64,000 nt of DNA from Actinomyces gerencseriae DSM 6844 (GTDB lineage Bacteria; Actinomycetota; Actinomycetes; Actinomycetales; Actinomycetaceae), in the NCBI RefSeq assembly GCF_000429265.1, contig NZ_AUBN01000010.1:1-64000 (forward strand), written 5' to 3'. The position numbers and the translations under genes were made by a program. Under the pieces are notes generated by a model, which worked only from the letters and a program-made list of their open reading frames with translations, was not told where the DNA came from and did no database searches. Positions 62,759 through 64,000 of this stretch are shown here, in pieces (the first letter of the stretch is position 1; every line of letters starts with the position of its first letter).

Positions 62759-62863
62759 CGTGGGGTTCTCCTGTCCGTGGTCGTACGGCGGTACCTGGGT
62801 CATGGCGGCCATGACGGGACCATGCGCGTCGCGAGGGGGCCGCCCCGGTCTCCGCGGACGCGA

Positions 62864-63436
62864 TCAGCCGAGCCGGCGCCTGGCCGCACGGCGCTTGGCC
62901 AGCTCATCCTCGACCACCGGCGCCCGGGTCGCGTGGTCGACGGGGAGCTCGGCCAGAGAGCCCTCGACCTCGTGCCATACGCGTCCCACGGCGATGCCGA
63001 AAACGCCCTGGCCGCCCTGGACGAGATCGATGACCTCGTCGGCGCTGGTGCACTCGTACACGGAAGCGCCATCGCTCATCAGGGTGATGGAGGTCAGGTC
63101 CTCCACCCCTCGTTCATGAAGGGCGTTGACCGCCGTGCGGATCTGCTGGAGGGAGACACCGGTGTCGAGCAGTCGCTTGACGATCTTGAGCAGCAGAATG
63201 TCGCGGAAGGCGTACAGGCGCTGAGAGCCGGACCCCCTGGCCCCCCGGATGGAGGGCTCCACCAACCCGGTACGGGCCCAGTAGTCCAGCTGCCTGTAGG
63301 TAATGCCGGCAGCTCGGCAGGCGATCGGTCCGCGATAACCCGCGTTGGTGTCGAGCTCGGGGAGCGGGTCTCCGAAGAGCATCCCCTGACCGCGTTGGGG
63401 TGCCGGGGCGTGAAGGCTGGCTTCGTTCGCGCTCAA
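62864..63436 (-). CDS. MerR-family regulator, Rv1830-like
   Basis: A 190-residue regulator close to mycobacterial Rv1830. YRGPIACRAAGITYRQLDYWARTGLVEPSIR is the MerR winged helix, then GSGSQRLYAFRDILLLKIVKRLLDTGVSLQQIRTAV, and a C-terminal YECTSADEVIDLVQGGQGVFGIAVGRVWHEVEGSLAELP effector-like region. The Rv1830 group is linked to cell-cycle and division gene control. TTG 63436 is the probable start (AGGAG about 8 bases upstream); ATG 63382 is an alternative. The frame upstream to 63550 lacks similarity. Confidence 0.85.
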   Translation of the reverse strand: MSANEASLHAPAPQRGQGMLFGDPLPELDTNAGYRGPIACRAAGITYRQLDYWARTGLVEPSIRGARGSGSQRLYAFRDILLLKIVKRLLDTGVSLQQIRTAVNALHERGVEDLTSITLMSDGASVYECTSADEVIDLVQGGQGVFGIAVGRVWHEVEGSLAELPVDHATRAPVVEDELAKRRAARRRLG

Positions 63437-63710
63437 CTGACCTGCTCCTGTCGGAATGGGGGCATCACATCGGGTGGGCCCCGTGGTGGTGGGATCGGGC
63501 GGACGTCCCCGACCGGGAACCACGATAAGGCCACCGCCCGCGGGGCTCAACGAAGGGCGCGCCGGGTCCCACTGTCAACGATGTCTCAATCTCAAGGTGA
63601 GGTCAAGATCCATTCGACCGCGGTGGTTGTTTGCGGCTCGATATCAGGGATGTTGCGACAGACCAGCAGAAACGGCGTAGTGATGTACGCCATATTTTGA
63701 GTCACACACG
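63437..63710. other. control region upstream of the MerR gene
   Basis: A 274-bp gap, less GC-rich than average. On the minus strand TTGACC and CATCGT with 17 bases between them form a possible promoter, with several TTGA/CTTGAG half-sites around it (63575-63610) that could bind the regulator itself. The 63640-63720 part is AT-rich; no gene was seen. Confidence 0.35.
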
Positions 63711-64000
63711 TCACTTCTGTTCCGCGTGTCGTGGGCTCGGACGATCGCGATCCCAGGCCGGGGACGTCGCCTCATCGACCACGGCCGTGGCCAGCTCCTC
63801 CCGCCACTGCGCGAACCGCAGGCGGATCTCCCGGGCGTCCAGATCCAGCCCTCGCAGCTGCAGGAGCCTGGCGCTCGCCACGATGGGGCGCCTCAGGGAA
63901 CGCGCCGTGACCAGCGCCTCCGCCGGAGCGCATGGCACGCGGTGCTCGGTCCTGTCCCGGGTGAGCACCACGCGAGCGCGCAGCGCCGCATCCGCATCGA
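63711..64000 (-). CDS. unknown protein, C-terminal part (cut by window edge)
   Basis: About 96 residues of a reading frame open from the right edge, ending ...VDEATSPAWDRDRPSPRHAEQK. The visible part is a helical, Arg/Leu-rich stretch (ARSLRRPIVASARLLQLRGLDLDAREIRLRFAQWREELATAVV). RARVVLTRD is faintly like the late strand of ParA/MinD ATPases, but this is not enough for assignment. Codon use (high GC at third positions) resembles the neighbours, so it is probably a real gene whose identity lies outside the window. Confidence 0.5.
   Translation of the reverse strand, partial: DADAALRARVVLTRDRTEHRVPCAPAEALVTARSLRRPIVASARLLQLRGLDLDAREIRLRFAQWREELATAVVDEATSPAWDRDRPSPRHAEQK

Overview
The window is a GC-rich, densely packed actinobacterial chromosome segment with both ends cut inside genes. 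No rRNA, tRNA, insertion sequence, prophage or CRISPR array was seen. Several features together point to the Actinomycetaceae (Actinomyces or Schaalia type). These are a giant type I fatty acid synthase with a separate AcpS, an acyl-CoA carboxylase pair directly upstream of it, RbpA, paired PafB/PafC-like WYL regulators beside tatA-tatC and a HelY-type helicase, an lnt-ppm1 pair, an Rv1830-like MerR regulator, and fermentative functions (arginine deiminase pathway, PTS sucrose uptake, PTS-dependent dihydroxyacetone kinase). Genus assignment is inference.

Layout. 0-2.6 kb: arginine deiminase operon (arcA, arcB, start of arcC) on the minus strand with a repeat-rich leader. 3.1-6.3 kb: fmt-rsmB-rpe. 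6.4-7.6 kb: orphan siderophore/cobalamin-type binding lipoprotein. 8.1-22.3 kb: lipid synthesis (accBC-like, accD-like, fas, a GNAT remnant, acpS). 22.4-24.5 kb: dhaKLM. 24.6-28.5 kb: putP, then an FMN riboswitch controlling a RibXY-like riboflavin ABC permease and binding protein with no ATPase. 28.5-29.7 kb: hisG and hisE. 29.8-35.8 kb: DUF3866 protein, sensor kinase, response regulator, ABC ATPase and ABC-2 permease, all on the minus strand. 36.0-43.2 kb: two WYL regulators, tatA, tatC, a wrecked diacylglycerol kinase gene and a HelY-type helicase. 43.3-48.6 kb: DUF808 protein, lnt, ppm1, rbpA, pfkA. 48.7-52 kb: a GNAT-ASCH fusion, a DJ-1/PfpI protein, a second GNAT and an SGNH hydrolase. 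52-57 kb: scrR, scrA, scrB. 57-60.1 kb: a small membrane protein, a Pit phosphate transporter and a frameshifted MFS transporter, with a PHO-box-like repeat between the last two. 60.2-64 kb: an Hsp70-like protein, a frameshifted aldo/keto reductase, an Rv1830-like regulator and a partial unknown gene.

Three cross-cutting observations stand out. First, at least fourteen genes carry a TANNNT-like -10 element exactly 6-7 bases before the start codon, the arrangement expected for leaderless mRNAs; this also fixes several start codons (GTG for lnt, pafB, the SGNH hydrolase and PfpI). Second, specific regulatory sites can be read directly: an FMN riboswitch, a SigR/SigH-type promoter (GGGAAT-N18-GTTG) at rbpA, an 11-bp-phased GTTCACC pair near pit, and a candidate LacI-type operator at scrA. 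Third, three genes are broken, with breaks at or near short homopolymers (dagK-like, MFS, aldo/keto reductase); dagK has also lost its 5' third, so at least that one is a true pseudogene. No clearly new defence or mobile system was found. The best leads for undescribed biology are the GNAT-ASCH fusion, the Pit-coupled small membrane protein, the ATPase-less riboflavin transporter, and the regulatory architecture.
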